DNA of 64,000 nucleotides from Macrothele yani (Eukaryota > Arthropoda > Arachnida > Araneae > Macrothelidae): the NCBI GenBank assembly GCA_039090855.1, contig CM077034.1, positions 227,566,701 to 227,630,700 on the forward strand. The letters are read 5' to 3'. Below the pieces are notes generated by a model that was not told the origin of the DNA, ran no database searches, and saw nothing but the letters and a program-made list of their open reading frames with translations. Positions 44,622-56,926 of the stretch are shown here, piece after piece (positions within the stretch are counted from its first letter, which is position 1; each line of letters opens with the position of its first letter). The position numbers and the translations under genes were made by a program.

Positions 44622-45039
44622 ATAACATCTAAGGTATTTTTACCTGATATTGTCAAAGTATTTCACACGTTGTTGCTCTGTTAGGCACGTGCTCTTGGCC
44701 CCTTATGTTACGGACCTTTGGTTAGTTATAAAAAATTTTTTTGCAGAAATAAAACCGTTAGGTTATATATATTCAGTTTCACATTCATTCACTTGCACAA
44801 TCAAATGTTTAAAATTTACTGTTAATTAAAAGATTTTAGTAGAAAGAGTTATACTCATCAGGTCAGGAGGACACGTCTCCCTGGGGTTCGTTGTTACGGT
44901 GAGCGCTTTCAACGGTGCTTAACCGCCATCGTCGGGCCTCCACTTCTACACAAGGGTTCCCCACGTGTGTGTAGACTTGGAGTTGCATGTCAGGGAATCG
45001 ATGGGAAGGTTCGCTGCCAAACCTTCCCACCGATTCCCG

Positions 45040-45625
45040 ACATGCAACTCCAAGAGTGTGTGTAGTCGATTCCCGACACGCAACTCCAAGAGTGTGTGTA
45101 GTCGATTCCCGACACGCAACTCCAAGAGTGTGTGTAGTCGATTCCCGACGCGCAACTCCAAGAGTGTGTGTAGTCGATTCCCGACGCGCAACTCCAAGAG
45201 TGGGTGTAGTCGATTCCCGACGCGCAACTCCAAGAGTGGGTGTAGTCGATTCCCGACGCGCAACTCCAAGAGTGTGTGTAGTCGATTCCCGACGCGCAAC
45301 TCCAAGAGTGTGTGTAGTCGATTCCCGACGCGCAACTCCAAGAGTGTGTGTAGTCGACTCCCGACGCGCAACTCCAAGAGTGTGTGTAGTCGACTCCCGA
45401 CGCGCAACTCCATGAGTGTGTGTAGTCGATTCCCGACGCGCAACTCCAAGAGTGTGTGTAGTCGACTCCCGACGCGCAACTCCAAGAGTGTGTGTAGTCG
45501 ATTCCCGACGCGCAACTCCAAGAGTGTGTGTAGTCGATTCCCGACGCGCAACTCCAAGAGTGTGTGTAGTCGATTCCCGACGCGCAACTCCAAGAGTGTG
45601 TGTAGTCGATTCCCAACATGCAACT
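45040..45625. repeat. 36-bp minisatellite, about 16 copies
   Basis: The unit is 'cgattcccgacgcgcaactc' followed by 'caagagtgtgtgtagt'. Because 36 is divisible by three, open frames of 140-280 codons exist on both strands in several phases (for example minus 45717-44863). All are repeats of the unit and none has a known domain. Confidence 0.97.
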
Positions 45626-45669
45626 CCAAAACTACACACACACACGAGGAACCCTCGTGTAGAAGTAGA

Positions 45670-45712
45670 GGCCCAACGATGGCGGTTAAGCACCGCTGAA
45701 AGCGCTCGCCGT
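45670..45712 (+). ncRNA. hammerhead-like segment in right arm of element I
   Basis: A GCGGU stem with the small loop UAAGC and ACCGC, then UGAAA, AGCGCU, C and GCC, which could pair with an upstream GGC. The core before stem II reads CAACGAUG rather than CUGAUGA. The inverse copy (44899-44937, minus) reads CGACGAUG. A weak candidate. Confidence 0.3.
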
Positions 45713-46076
45713 AACAACGAACCCCTTGTGAGACGTCTGCGGACCCGATGAGTATAACTCTTTCTACTAAAATCTTTTAATTAATAGTAAATTTTAAACG
45801 TTTGATTGTGCGAGTGAATGAATGTGGAACTGAAAATATATAACCTAACTGTTATATTTCTGTAAAAAACATTTTTATAACTAACCACAGGTCCGTAACA
45901 TAAGGGGCCAAGAGCACGTGCCTCACAGAGCAACAACGTGTGAAATACTTTGACAATATCAGGTAAAAGTACCTTAGATATTATGTACAGGGTGTGCCGG
46001 AAATTAGTGTACAAACCCGGAGGGAGGTAGAGAACAGTGTTAGGAACCAGAATTAAATAGGAAAGCATGGGCGGGC

Positions 46077-46676
46077 CGCCCCGGTGGCGCAGTGGTCTAA
46101 GGTGTTGGTCTCTGATCATTCGTCCGTAAGGGGTCCGGGTTCGAATCCCGGTCAGGCATGGATGTTGTGTTTGTCTTACGGCACTGGCTCTCTCCCTTCC
46201 CTGGAACCAGTGACCCTAAATTAGGGACGGGCGACTGCTTATAGCCCATTGAGTTGTTCACGGTGGTTGTTAAACCTCCAATCAATCAATGGATATTGTG
46301 TTTGTCTTACGGCACTGGCTCTCTCCGTTCCCTGGAACCAGTGACCCTAAATTAGGGACGGGCGACTGCTTATAGCCCATTGAGTTGCTCACGGCGGTCG
46401 TTAAACCTCCAATCAATCAATGGATGTTGTGTTTGTCTTACGGCACTGGCTCTCTCCGTTCCCTGGAACCAGTGACCCTAAATTAGGGACGGGCGACTGC
46501 TTATAGCCCATTGAGTTGCTCACGGTGGTCGTTAAACCTCCAATCAATCAATGGATGTTGTGTTTGTCTTACGGCACTGGCTCTCTCCCTTCCCTGGAAC
46601 CAGTGACCCTAAATTAGGGACGGGCGACTGCTTATAGCCCATTGAGTTGCTCACGGTGGTCGTTAAACCTCCAATC
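46077..46676 (+). mobile_element. tRNA-derived SINE with three extra tail units
   Basis: One complete SINE (head 46077 to about 46150, body to 46282) is followed by three body-only units of about 130 bp joined at 'ccaatcaatcaatggatgtt' and then a short A run at 46676. The heads are missing in the extra units. No clear TSD was identified. Confidence 0.9.
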
Positions 46677-46855
46677 AAAAAAAAAGCCAGCCTACTTTTG
46701 AAGATTAGATTTGATGTTGGAGACCCATTTTCTTTTAAAATAAAGACTGTGCGTGTCTTTGAAATTAAGAGCACATCCATTTACTCATAATCCTAAATCA
46801 CAGTCACTCTAGAATCACACAGTCTGTATTTCTTGAAAATACAAATCAGTCAGTC

Positions 46856-48088
46856 CAGTGGTTGGAAAAACTGCTTTTTATTTGTAACGAACTACAACTG
46901 CAACTACTTTAGGATAAATGCAGTTAACTACAACTACATTTTTAACAAAGTAGTGACTACAAACTACTTTGAAAATGTAATCACTACTTCACTACTTTTT
47001 TTTTATTATGAACATTTTTAGTAGTACTTAGTTTATTGCAGTTTCAGTTAATATATTAATATCTGTAAATATGGCATTGTACCTGATATTTTAAAACAGA
47101 AAAATTTCAAATATAAGGAAGAAAGTAGAAAACCAAACTTTTTCTACTTTTTTCGTCATTTAAAGTATAAAAACTTGGTTATGACATATAATTAGGGTTA
47201 CCAGTCGTCCGGGATTGTCCCGGACAGTCCTGGATTTGTAATGACGTCCGGGGCTGTGTCCGGGATTGAAAAAAGTTCGGGATTTTTAAATGAGTGGTTA
47301 TAAAGACAGCGAAAAATACACATAACTAATTATTTATTTCATTACTATTAGTACTGAAATTTTTGACTTATCTCTATGTACAATTTCAAATTGGAGGCGG
47401 ATGACTTTGAAACCGACAGCTTCTTATTTAACGGGCAAAGTTTGCACGTGACTGAAAAATTCCAGTTTACTCGCTTCTCGAGCACTGTGAAATATTTATT
47501 ATACGCCGACCAAGGCAGTTCGTTCAATTCTTTCTTCATCAAGCTGGACAGTAGCTGCCATATTTCAGTCAAACAGAAAAATTTATAATCACCTGGAAAC
47601 ATAAGTTAAATAAGTCTTCGAAGCAAGGAAAGCAAACACGTTCGTATTCACACGAGACGAAAACGACAACCAGACAAGTGTTGGTGTTGCCAACCTATGC
47701 TAGAAAACTCTGTGCTTTGAAACACCAAACGTTCTTATTCCGAGACCCTCGTTTGTCATAACCTGTCCATTTTAATTAACTCCATGCCGATATCATGAAA
47801 GAAATGGTCACTAGATGGCGATGCTTAGCGCTGGTGCTGTGCAGTTCAAACGAGGAGTATTAGCGCTGTGTCGCAAACACACGGGACGATTAAGTGATAT
47901 GTAGAAGGGCACCTTGTTTGTTTACTGAAGTAACGTTAAAAGTAGTGTCGAAACTCGCTACAAACTACAGAGGTTTGCATCGCGCTACTCTACTTTTTTG
48001 TTAAAGTAGCGCGTTACACTACAAACTACACGGAAAAGTAGCGACTACAGTAGTTTCGCTACTTGTAGCGCACTACTTCCGACCACTG
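46856..48088 (-). mobile_element. hAT-like transposon remnant with BED-type zinc finger
   Basis: The ends match as inverted repeats (CAGTGGTTGGAA on the left, CAGTGGTCGGAAG inverted on the right) and subterminal regions are rich in 'actac' motifs. A minus-strand frame at 47602-47348 includes WNFSVTCKLCP followed by LSVSKSSASNLKLYIE, like a BED zinc finger of hAT transposases. The 8-base duplication expected for hAT is not evident, so the limits are approximate. A separate 'gggttaccagtcgtccggga' segment at 47196 suggests another fragment nested inside. Confidence 0.6.
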
Positions 48089-48179
48089 CGCCCACCAAAC
48101 TCCAAGTTTTTTCGAATGCAAACCTTTTTCAAGAAAAAACATGTGGATTTTCACATGACCAAATCCTATTGTTCTGACT

Positions 48180-48670
48180 AGTGACTTAACCTCTGAGGTG
48201 AAGCCAAGCCTCGTCACTGAAGAAAACTGTATCCAGACTCAGTATTTCATGTTGTTTGAGGAATGAATGGAACCATCGGCAGAAGTGTCTTCGCTTGTCT
48301 GTACCTGGGGCCTTGAGTTCATGCACTGGGCAAATACGATATGGACAAAGATGTAACCATCTCACAGCTTTCTGAGCAGTGGCATATGAGACTGATGATT
48401 GCACGGCGAGTTTCCAGCAGCGTTTTCGTGGCGACCGCTGCAGTGCTCACTTTATGGTCAGTCAAAATGGAGGGTCTCCCAGAGCGTTTTTTATCCACAA
48501 CAGATCCAGTGTCCCAAAAACGCTGCACTAATCGCGATACTGGGGACTGCTGTACCCGGAAATTTCTTGCGAAAATCCTCAGCAACACATCCGTATGAAT
48601 GAGTTGTGAAATAACTTTCCAGAATGAAAATTCGCCGCGTCTGGGAAAAAGACATTTCATCTCCACAACG
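48180..48670 (-). pseudogene. mariner-like transposase N-terminal fragment
   Basis: Minus strand: VSRLVQRFWDTGSVVDKKRS, then GRPSILTDHKV, and in another frame ALRWL-like text leading to DTVFFSDEAWLHLRG with the first catalytic Asp. It resembles the N-terminal half of the element at 38380-39912. A frameshift lies near 48360. The catalytic remainder is absent. Confidence 0.75.
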
Positions 48671-48852
48671 AACGAAACTACACTACAAACAACCTGGACA
48701 CATCACAGTGACCTCGGCTTCACTGATACTTCCTGACAGTATGGTAGTGACATCTACTGTCAGAAAGAATGATTATAATGATTTAGCAATAATTTATGAA
48801 AATTCAAACTTTAGGTTGCTTGAGCTTGTATAACCTTCAAAGAAGAATTCAC

Positions 48853-49143
48853 TCACCTACTAATTTTGCCATCTAATTTGCTCTCTTTGTCAAACATGTT
48901 TCCTAAATATATGAACTCATTCAGCTGGTCAATCACTGCGCCATTTAGACTTATCCTGCATTCAGTACTAAAAGTTCCTTGCTCAAAAACCATAAATTTG
49001 GTTTTTCCCTTATTTATACTCAGTTTGAATTTCATGCAAACTTCGTACATCCGAGTCAACATACTCTGCAACTCACTTTTGCTCTTTGCCAACAGGACTG
49101 TGTCATCAGCATACAGCAATCTGCAGACAGATATAGAAGACAT
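48853..49143 (-). pseudogene. LINE reverse transcriptase fragment
   Basis: Reads CRLLYADDTVLLAKSKSELQ, then LSINKGKTKFMVFEQG and YLGNMFDKESKLDG, the RT motif C (YADD), motif D and thumb of a non-LTR retrotransposon. It is different from the RTE and Dong/R4-like copies in this window. It ends at the edge of the 107-bp satellite. Confidence 0.85.
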
Positions 49144-49224
49144 AAACCAGTATTGTTCATTTTGGCATTACGTTTTTTTTTTTTAATAATGATATGAAAG
49201 AGCATACATAAAATAATTGTTTGC

Positions 49225-52200
49225 GCTAGAAAATGGTACAGGGTTATCATGGTAAATGTGGAATGATTTTAGATACTTATATCTTAATGACTATTTGACC
49301 TGGAAAATATAAGAAACCTGAATCTACCTGCAGCTCACTGCAGTACAGGGTTATTATGGTAAATGTGGAATGATTTTAGCTACTTATATCTTAAACACTA
49401 TTTAACCTGGAAAATATAAGAAACCTGCAGCTCACTGCAGTACAGGGTTATCATGATAAATGTGGAATGATTTTAGATACTTATATCTTAAATACTATTT
49501 GACCTGGAAAATATAAGAAACCTGAATCTACCTGCAGCTCACTGCAGTACAGGGTGATTATGGTAAATGTGGAATGATTTTAGCTACTTATATCTTAAAC
49601 ACTATTTAACCTGGAAAATATAAGAAACCTGCAGCTCACTGCAGTACAGGGTTATCATGATAAATGTGGAATTATTTTAGATACTTATATCTTAAATACT
49701 ATTTGACCTGGAAAATATAAGAAACCTGAATCTACCTGCAGCTCACTGCAGTACAGGGTTATTATGGTAAATGTGGAATGATTTTAGCTACTTATATCTT
49801 AAACACTATTTAACCTGGAAAATATAAGAAACCTGCAGCTCACTGCAGTACAGGGTTATCATGGTAAATGTGGGATGATTTTAGATGCTTATATCTTTAA
49901 GACTATTTAACCTGGAAATTTTAAGAAACCTGCAGCTCACTGCAGTACGGGGTTATCATGATAAATGTGGAATGATTTTATATGCATATATCTTAAAGAC
50001 TATTTAACCTGGAAATTTTAAGAGACCTGCACCTGCCTGCAGCCCACTGTAGTGCCGGGTTATCAAGATAAATGTGGAATGATTTTATATACTTATATCT
50101 TAAAGACTATTTAACCTGGAAATTTTAAGAAACCTGCACCTGCCTGCAGCCCACTGTAGTGCGGGGTTATCAAGATAAATGTGGAATGATTTTATATACT
50201 TATATCTTAAAGACTATTTAACCTGGAAATTTTAAGAAACCTGCACCTGCCTGCAGCCCACTGCAGTGCGGGGTTATCAAGATAAATGTGGAATGCTTTT
50301 ATATACTTATATCTTAAAGACTATTTAACCTGGAAATTTTAAGAAACCTGCACCTGCCTGCAGCCCACTGCAGTGCGGGGTTATCCAGATAAATGTGGAA
50401 TGATTTTATATACTGATATCTTAAAGACTATTTAACCTGGAAATTTTAAGAAACCTGCACCTGCCTGCAGCCCACTTCAGTACGGGGTTATCAAGATAAA
50501 TGTGGAATGATTTTATATACTTATATCTTAAAGACTATTTAACCTGGAAATTTTAAAAAATCTGCACCCGTCTGTAGCTCATTACAGTACTGGATTATCA
50601 TGATAAATGTGGAATGATTTTATATACTTATATCTTAAAGACTATTTAACCTGAAAATTTTAAGAAACCTGCACCTGCCTGCAGCCCACTGCAGTACGGG
50701 GTTATCATGATAAATCTGGAATGATTTTATATACTTATATCTTAATGACTATTTAACCTGAAAATTTTAAGAAACCTGCACCTCACTGCAGTACGGGGTT
50801 ATCATGATAAATGTGGAATGATTTTATATACTTATATCTTAAAGACTATTTAACCTGGAAATTTTAAGAAACCTGCACATGCCTGCAGCCCACTGCAGTA
50901 CGGGGTTATCATGATAAATGTGGAATGATTTTATATACTTATATCTTAATGACTATTTAACCTGGAAATTTTAAGAAACCTGCACCTGCCTGCAGCCCAC
51001 TGCAGTACGGGGTTATCATGATAAATGTGGAATGATTTTATATACTTATATCTTAAAGACTATTGAACCTGGAAATTTTAAGAAACCTGCACCTGCCTGC
51101 AGCTCACTGCAGTACGGGGTTATCATGATAAATGTGGAATGATTTTATATACTTATATCTTAATGACTATTTAACCTGGAAATTTTAAGAAACCTGCACC
51201 TGCCTGCAGCCCACTGCAGTACGGGGTTATCATGATAAATGTGGAATGATTTTATATACTTATATCTTAAAGACTATTGAACCTGGAAATTTTAAGAAAC
51301 CTGCACCTGCCTGCAGCTCACTGCAGTACGGGGTTATCATGATAAATGTGGAATGATTTTATATACTTATATCTTAAAGACTATTTAACCTGGAAGTTTT
51401 AAGGAACCTGCACCTGCCTGCAGCTCACTGTAGTACGGGGTTATCATTATAACTGTGGAATGATTTCAGATGCTTATATCTTAAAGACTATTTAACCTGG
51501 AAATTTTAAGAAACCTGCACCTGCCTGCAGCCCACTGCAGTACGGGGTTATCATGATAAATCTGGAATGATTTTATATACTTATATCTTAATGACTATTT
51601 AACCTGGAAATTTTAAGAAACCTGCACCTGCCTGCAGCCCACTGCAGTACGGGGTTATCATGATAAATCTGGAATGATTTTATATACTTATATCTTAAAG
51701 ACTATTTAACCTGGAAATTTTAAGAAACCTGCACCTGCCTGCAGTTCACTGCAGTACGGGGTTATCAAGATAAATGTGGGATGATTTTATATACTTATAT
51801 CTTAAAGACTATTTAACCTGGAAATTTTAAGAAACCTGCACCTGCCTGCAGCCCACTGCAGTACGGGGTTATCAAGATAAATGTGGAATGATTTTATATA
51901 CTTATATCTTAAAGACTATTTAACCTGGAAATTTTAAGAAACCTGCACCTCACTGCAGTACGGGGTTATCATGATAAATGTGGAATGATTTTATATACTT
52001 ATATCTTAAAGACTATTTAACCTGGAAATTTTAAGAAACCTGCACCTGCCTGCAGCTCACTGCGGTACGGGGTTATCATGGTAAATGTGGAATGATTTTA
52101 GATATTTATATCTTAAAGACTATTTACCTGGAAAATTTAAGAAACCTTCACCTGCGTGCAGCTCACTGCAGTACAGGGTTATCATGATAAATGTGGAATG

Positions 52201-53515
52201 ATTTTAGATACTTAATCTTAAGCACTATTTAACCTGGAAAATATGAGAAACCTGCAGCACTGCAGTACAGGGTTATCGTGGTAAATGTGGAATGGTTTTA
52301 GATACTTGTATCTTAAACACTATTTAACTTGGAAAATTTAAGAAACCTGCACATGCCTGCAGCCCACTGCAGTACGGGGTTATCATGATAAATGTGGGAT
52401 GATTTTATATACTTATATCTTAAAAGACTATTTAACCTGGAAATTTTAAGAAACCTGCACCGGCCTGCAGCCCACTGCAGTACGGGGTTATCATGATAAA
52501 TGTGGGATGATTTTATATACTTATATCTTAAAGACTATTTTACCTGGAAAATATAAGGAACCTGCAGCACTGCAGTACAGGGTTATCGTGGTAAATGTGG
52601 AATGGTTTTAGATACTTGTATTTTAAACACTATTTAACTTGGAAAAAATTAAGAAACCTGCACCTGCCTTCAGCTCACTGCAGTACAGGGATGTCATGGT
52701 AAATGTGGAATGATTTTAGATACTTATATCTTAAACACTATTTAACCTGGAAAATATAAGAAACCTGCAGCACTGCAGTACAGGGTTATCGTGGTAAATG
52801 TGGAATGGTTTTAGATACTTGTATCTTAAACACTATTTAACTTGGAAAATTTAAGAAACCTGCACCTGCCTACAGCTCACTGCAGTACAGGGATGTCATG
52901 GTAAATGTGGAATGATTTTAGATACTTATATCGACTTAAACACTATTTAACCTGGAAAATTTAAGAAACCTTCACCTGCGTGCAGCTCACTGCAGTATTG
53001 GGTTATCATGGTAAATGTGGAATGATTTTAGATACCTAATCTTAAGCACTATTTAACCTGGAAAATATAAAAAATCTGGATGTGTCTGCAGCTCACTGCA
53101 GTACAGGGTTATCATGGTAAATGTGGAATGATTTTAGATACTTATATCTTAAACACTATTTAACCTGGAAAATATAAAACACCCACATGTGCCTGCAGCT
53201 CACTGCAGTACAGGGTTATCATGGTAAATGTGGTATGGAATGTTTTTAGATACTTGTATCTTAAAGACTTTTTAACCTGGAATATTTAAGAAACCTGCAC
53301 CTGCCTGCAGCTCACTGCAGTACAGGGTTATCGTGGTAAATGTGGGATGATTTTAGATGCTTATATCTCAAAGACTGTTTAACCTGGAAAAGTTAAGAAA
53401 CCTGTGCCTGTCTACAGCTCACTGCAGTAGGGGGTTATCATGGTGTAAATGTAGAATGATTTTAGGTACTTATATCTTAAAAACTATTTAACCTGGATAA
53501 GTTAAGAAACTGTTA
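49225..53515. repeat. about 107-bp satellite, roughly 40 copies
   Basis: The unit includes 'gggttatcatgataaatgtg', 'gaatgattttatatacttat', 'atcttaaagactatttaacc' and a PstI-like 'ctgcctgcagc' segment. Copies at the left alternate long and short forms, with or without 'aatctacctg', giving a dimeric pattern; central copies are homogeneous and right-hand copies most diverged, as expected if homogenisation is strongest in the middle. Confidence 0.97.
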
Positions 53516-53519
53516 GAAT

Positions 53520-53825
53520 CATATACAGCATAGGTAGACACACTATTGGTCGATAGTCGGCTGGATTTCTTGTGTCCTCATCTTTAGCCTTTAGTGTCGT
53601 TACTCCCTGGGTGAGGAAATCTGGAATTAAGGCTGGATTTGGGATCATTTTGGCCAGTTGATCTGCCAGATGTTTGTATATACAGGTGAACCTCTTGTAC
53701 CAGTAGTTGTGGATGCTATCGACACCTGGTGCTTTCCATCTGGATGTCTTAGCTCTGGCTTGCTGAAGGTCCTATGTTGTGATCTTCCAGTCGATCATTT
53801 CCTGATATATACGAATCACAGCCTC
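53520..53825 (-). pseudogene. Dong/R4-like RT N-terminal fragment
   Basis: Minus strand reads KTSRWKAPGVDSIHNYWYKR and NPADYRPIVCLP, the beginning of the RT domain. It is homologous to the first RT part of the LINE at 60157-60660 but is a separate, diverged copy located beyond that LINE's 3' end. Confidence 0.75.
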
Positions 53826-54325
53826 TGACAAACAAAATAAACAGCAAATTATCATTGACTGGTATTGTTGAACTGATACGAGTTTCCACCGGAGACCTAG
53901 GTATCAGTCAAGAATCGGCGTAAAATATATGATGTCCCAAGTAAAGCTGTCTTCTGCAGTTCTGTAGGTGGCATATCAGAAAGCTGCAATTTTTCAAAAT
54001 GGTTCATAAAATTTTTTGACATTGTTCCAAGTGCCCCGATGACAATGGGGACTACCGTTGTGTGTTTAGTCCATAACCGGGTAACTTCTATGGCCAGGTC
54101 TCTATATTTAGTCATTTTTTCCAATTCTTTTTCATTGACTCTGGCATCTCCAGCGATCGCTTTATCAATTAGCCAGACTTTCCGATTTTCTATGACTGTT
54201 ATGTCTGGTGTATTATGTTCTATGTGTCGATCGGTTTGAATTCTGAAATCCCACAAGATCTTGACTTCATTATTTTCTATGACTTTCTCAGCCTTGTGTT
54301 ACCACGAGTTTTTCGATGCTGGCAG

Positions 54326-55195
54326 ATTGTGCTTTCTGCATAATGACCAATGCATCAATTGTGCTTTCTGCATAATGACCAATGCATCGATTGTGCTTTC
54401 TGCATAATGACCAATGCATCGATTGTGCTTTCTGCATAATGACCAATGCATCGATTGTGCTTTCTGCATAATGACCAATGCATCGATTGTGCTTTCTGCA
54501 TAATGACCAATGCATCAATTGTGCTTTCTGCATAATGACCAATGCATCAATTGTGCTTTCTGCATAATGACCAATGCATCAATTGTGCTTTCTGCATAAT
54601 GACCAATGCATCAATTGTGCTTTCTGCATAATGACCAATGCATCAATTGTGCTTTCTGCATAATGACCAATGCATCAATTGTGCTTTCTGCATAATGACC
54701 AATGCATCAATTGTGCTTTCTGCATAATGGCCAATGCATCAATTGTGCTTTCTGCATAATGACCAATGCATCAATTGTGCTTTCTGCATAATGACCAATG
54801 AATCAATTGTGCTTTCTGCATAATGACCAATGCATCAATTGTGCTTTCTGCATAATGACCAATGAATCAATTGTGCTTTCTGCATAATGACCAATGCATC
54901 GATTGTGCTTTCTGCATAATGACCAATGCATCGATTGTGCTTTCTGCATAATGACCAATGCATCGATTGTGCTTTCTGCATAATGACCAATGCATCAATT
55001 GTGCTTTCTGCATAATGACCAATGCATCAATTGTGCTTTCTGCATAATGACCAATGCATCAATTGTGCTTTCTGCATAATGACCAATGCATCGATTGTGC
55101 TTTCTGCATAATGACCAATGCATCAATTGTGCTTTCTGCATAATGACCAATGCATCAATTGTGCTTTCTGCATAATGACCAATGAATCAATTGTG
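54326..55195. repeat. 32-bp minisatellite inside LINE coding sequence, about 27 copies
   Basis: The unit 'attgtgctttctgcataatg' plus 'accaatgcatca' repeats at exact 32-base spacing from 54326 (54358, 54390 and so on). On the minus strand the unit encodes the LINE segment LIHWSLCRKHN, so a single coding segment between the CCHC finger and the nuclease was multiplied. Variants 'catcga' and 'catcaa' occur in blocks. Confidence 0.97.
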
Positions 55196-55779
55196 CAACC
55201 CTGTCATGTCTAACTTTGTAATCTGTCTGTGCAATTTTGCTACATTCACATATTAGATGAGACACAGTTTCATCTTTTTCTTGACAAAGTCGACACTTTG
55301 GATTATCCCTGACTTTCTGGATTTTAGCCTTCACAACATTTGTTTGCAATGCCTGTTCTTGTGCAGCAAAAATCAGACCTTCTGTTTCTTTCTTGATGGA
55401 ACCCAATTTCAGCCATGCCCAAGTCAAGTTGTTGTCACTTTTCCCATCAATATTCTTTAGAAATTGTCCATGCAGTGTCTTGTTCTTCCAGCCGTCTAAT
55501 CTGCTTTCAAACTGTTTCCTCTTGTATTCAGCCTTGTTTTCTGTTGTTTTAAAGATATTTTCATTATTCACTGCCTGAAGTAGCTTTTCTCTGCTTCTGT
55601 TGACGTAATCATTCAGGCTTCTTTTTCTTCCGCTACTACCTGTTGTACTTGTAGTAGCCCTCTGCCTCCAATCTTCCGAGGTAAATACAATCTGTCAACA
55701 TCAATTTTTGGATGGAGTGCATGATGCATGTTCAATAACTTTCGAGTTTTCCGATCCAGTATTTCTAATTCACTTTGGG

Positions 55780-56421
55780 GCCGCCCCGGTGGCGCAGTGG
55801 TCTAAGGCGCTGGCCTCTGATCATTCGTCCGTAAGGGGTCCGGGTTCGAATCCCGGTCAGGCATGGATGTTGTGTTTGTCTTACGGCACTGGCTCTCGCT
55901 CTCTCCTTTCCCTGGAACCAGTGACCCTAAATTAGGGACGGGCGACTGCTTATAGCCCATTGAGTTGCTCACGGTGGTCGTTAAACCTCCAATCAATCAA
56001 TGGATGCTGTGTTTCTCTTACGGCACTGGCTCTCTCCCTTCCCTGGAACCAGTGACCCTAAATTAGGGACGGGCGACTGCTTACAGTCCATTGAGTTGCT
56101 CACGGTGGTCGTTAAACCTCCAATCAATCAATGGATGTTGTGTTTGTCTTACGGCACTGGCTCTCTCCCTTCCCTGGAACCAGTGACCCTAAATTAGGGA
56201 CGGGCGACTGCTTATAGCCCATTTGAGTTGCTCACGGTGGTCGTTAAACCTCCAATCAATCAATGGATGTTGTGTTTGTCTTACGGCACTGGCTCTCTCC
56301 CTTCCCTGGAGCCAGTGACCCTAAATTAGGGACGGGCGACTGCTTATAGCCCATTGAGTTGCTCACGGTGGTCGTTAAACCTCCAACCAAAAATTTAAAA
56401 AATAAATAAAAAATAAATAAA
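55780..56421 (+). mobile_element. tRNA-derived SINE with three extra tail units
   Basis: A complete SINE followed by three body-only units joined at 'ccaatcaatcaatggatg', ending in an A/AAAT-rich tail. TAATTCACTTTGGG (14 bases) flanks the entire block at 55766-55779 and 56422-56435, so the multimer has one pair of target repeats. It interrupts the Dong/R4-like LINE. Confidence 0.93.
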
Positions 56422-56926
56422 TAATTCACTTTGGGTCCAATCAATTATTCCAGCTGGGTATCTAATTACTGGAATGGCCCATGTATTTATGGCTTTGATT
56501 GTATTTCCACCATTTAGTTTTGATTTCAATATTTTTCTTACTCCCTTGATATACTCACTCTGAGTCAGACCTTTGACTTTTTGTATGTAAGATGTTATCT
56601 GATTCAAGAATTCCAAGGTATTTATAATTTTCATTATCTGACAATGATTTCATTATATTACCATTTTCTAGTTCTATTCCATCTATATTCTGGACTTTTC
56701 CCCGGCGCATGGATAGTACTGCACATTTTTCCAGTCCAAATTCCATTTGTATATCATCACTAAATATTTGCACTGTATGCCGCGATGTTTCAAGTTCGGC
56801 GGAACTTTTGCATATAATTTAAGGTCATCCATGTACAGCAGATAATTTATTTTTCCATTTATTATATTTGCACTTTTAAGGTATTAACCTCTTGCAAAGT
56901 GCGCATAGTTTACGTGCAATTCATAA

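Larger units (their letters stand above)
44622..45990. mobile_element. palindromic element I with a minisatellite loop
   Basis: Left arm about 44622-45035 and right arm about 45625-45990 are imperfect inverses ('acataacatctaaggtattt' against 'cctta' and 'attatgt' at the far end). Between them lies a 36-bp minisatellite. Arms contain hammerhead-like segments near 44899-44937 (minus) and 45670-45712 (plus) with a GCGGU/ACCGC stem, a GAAA and AGCGCUC. I could not define an unpaired tail or TSD. Confidence 0.75.

Noticed and set aside
44863..45751. Long open frames on both strands (up to 284 codons) across the 36-bp minisatellite
   Set aside because: The period is divisible by three, so any phase without a stop stays open; the translations are simple repeats on both strands with no domain.
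47196..47290. A separate complete hAT MITE starting 'gggttaccagtcgtccggga'
   Set aside because: No matching inverted end or target duplication was found, so only a possible fragment is mentioned under the hAT-like remnant.
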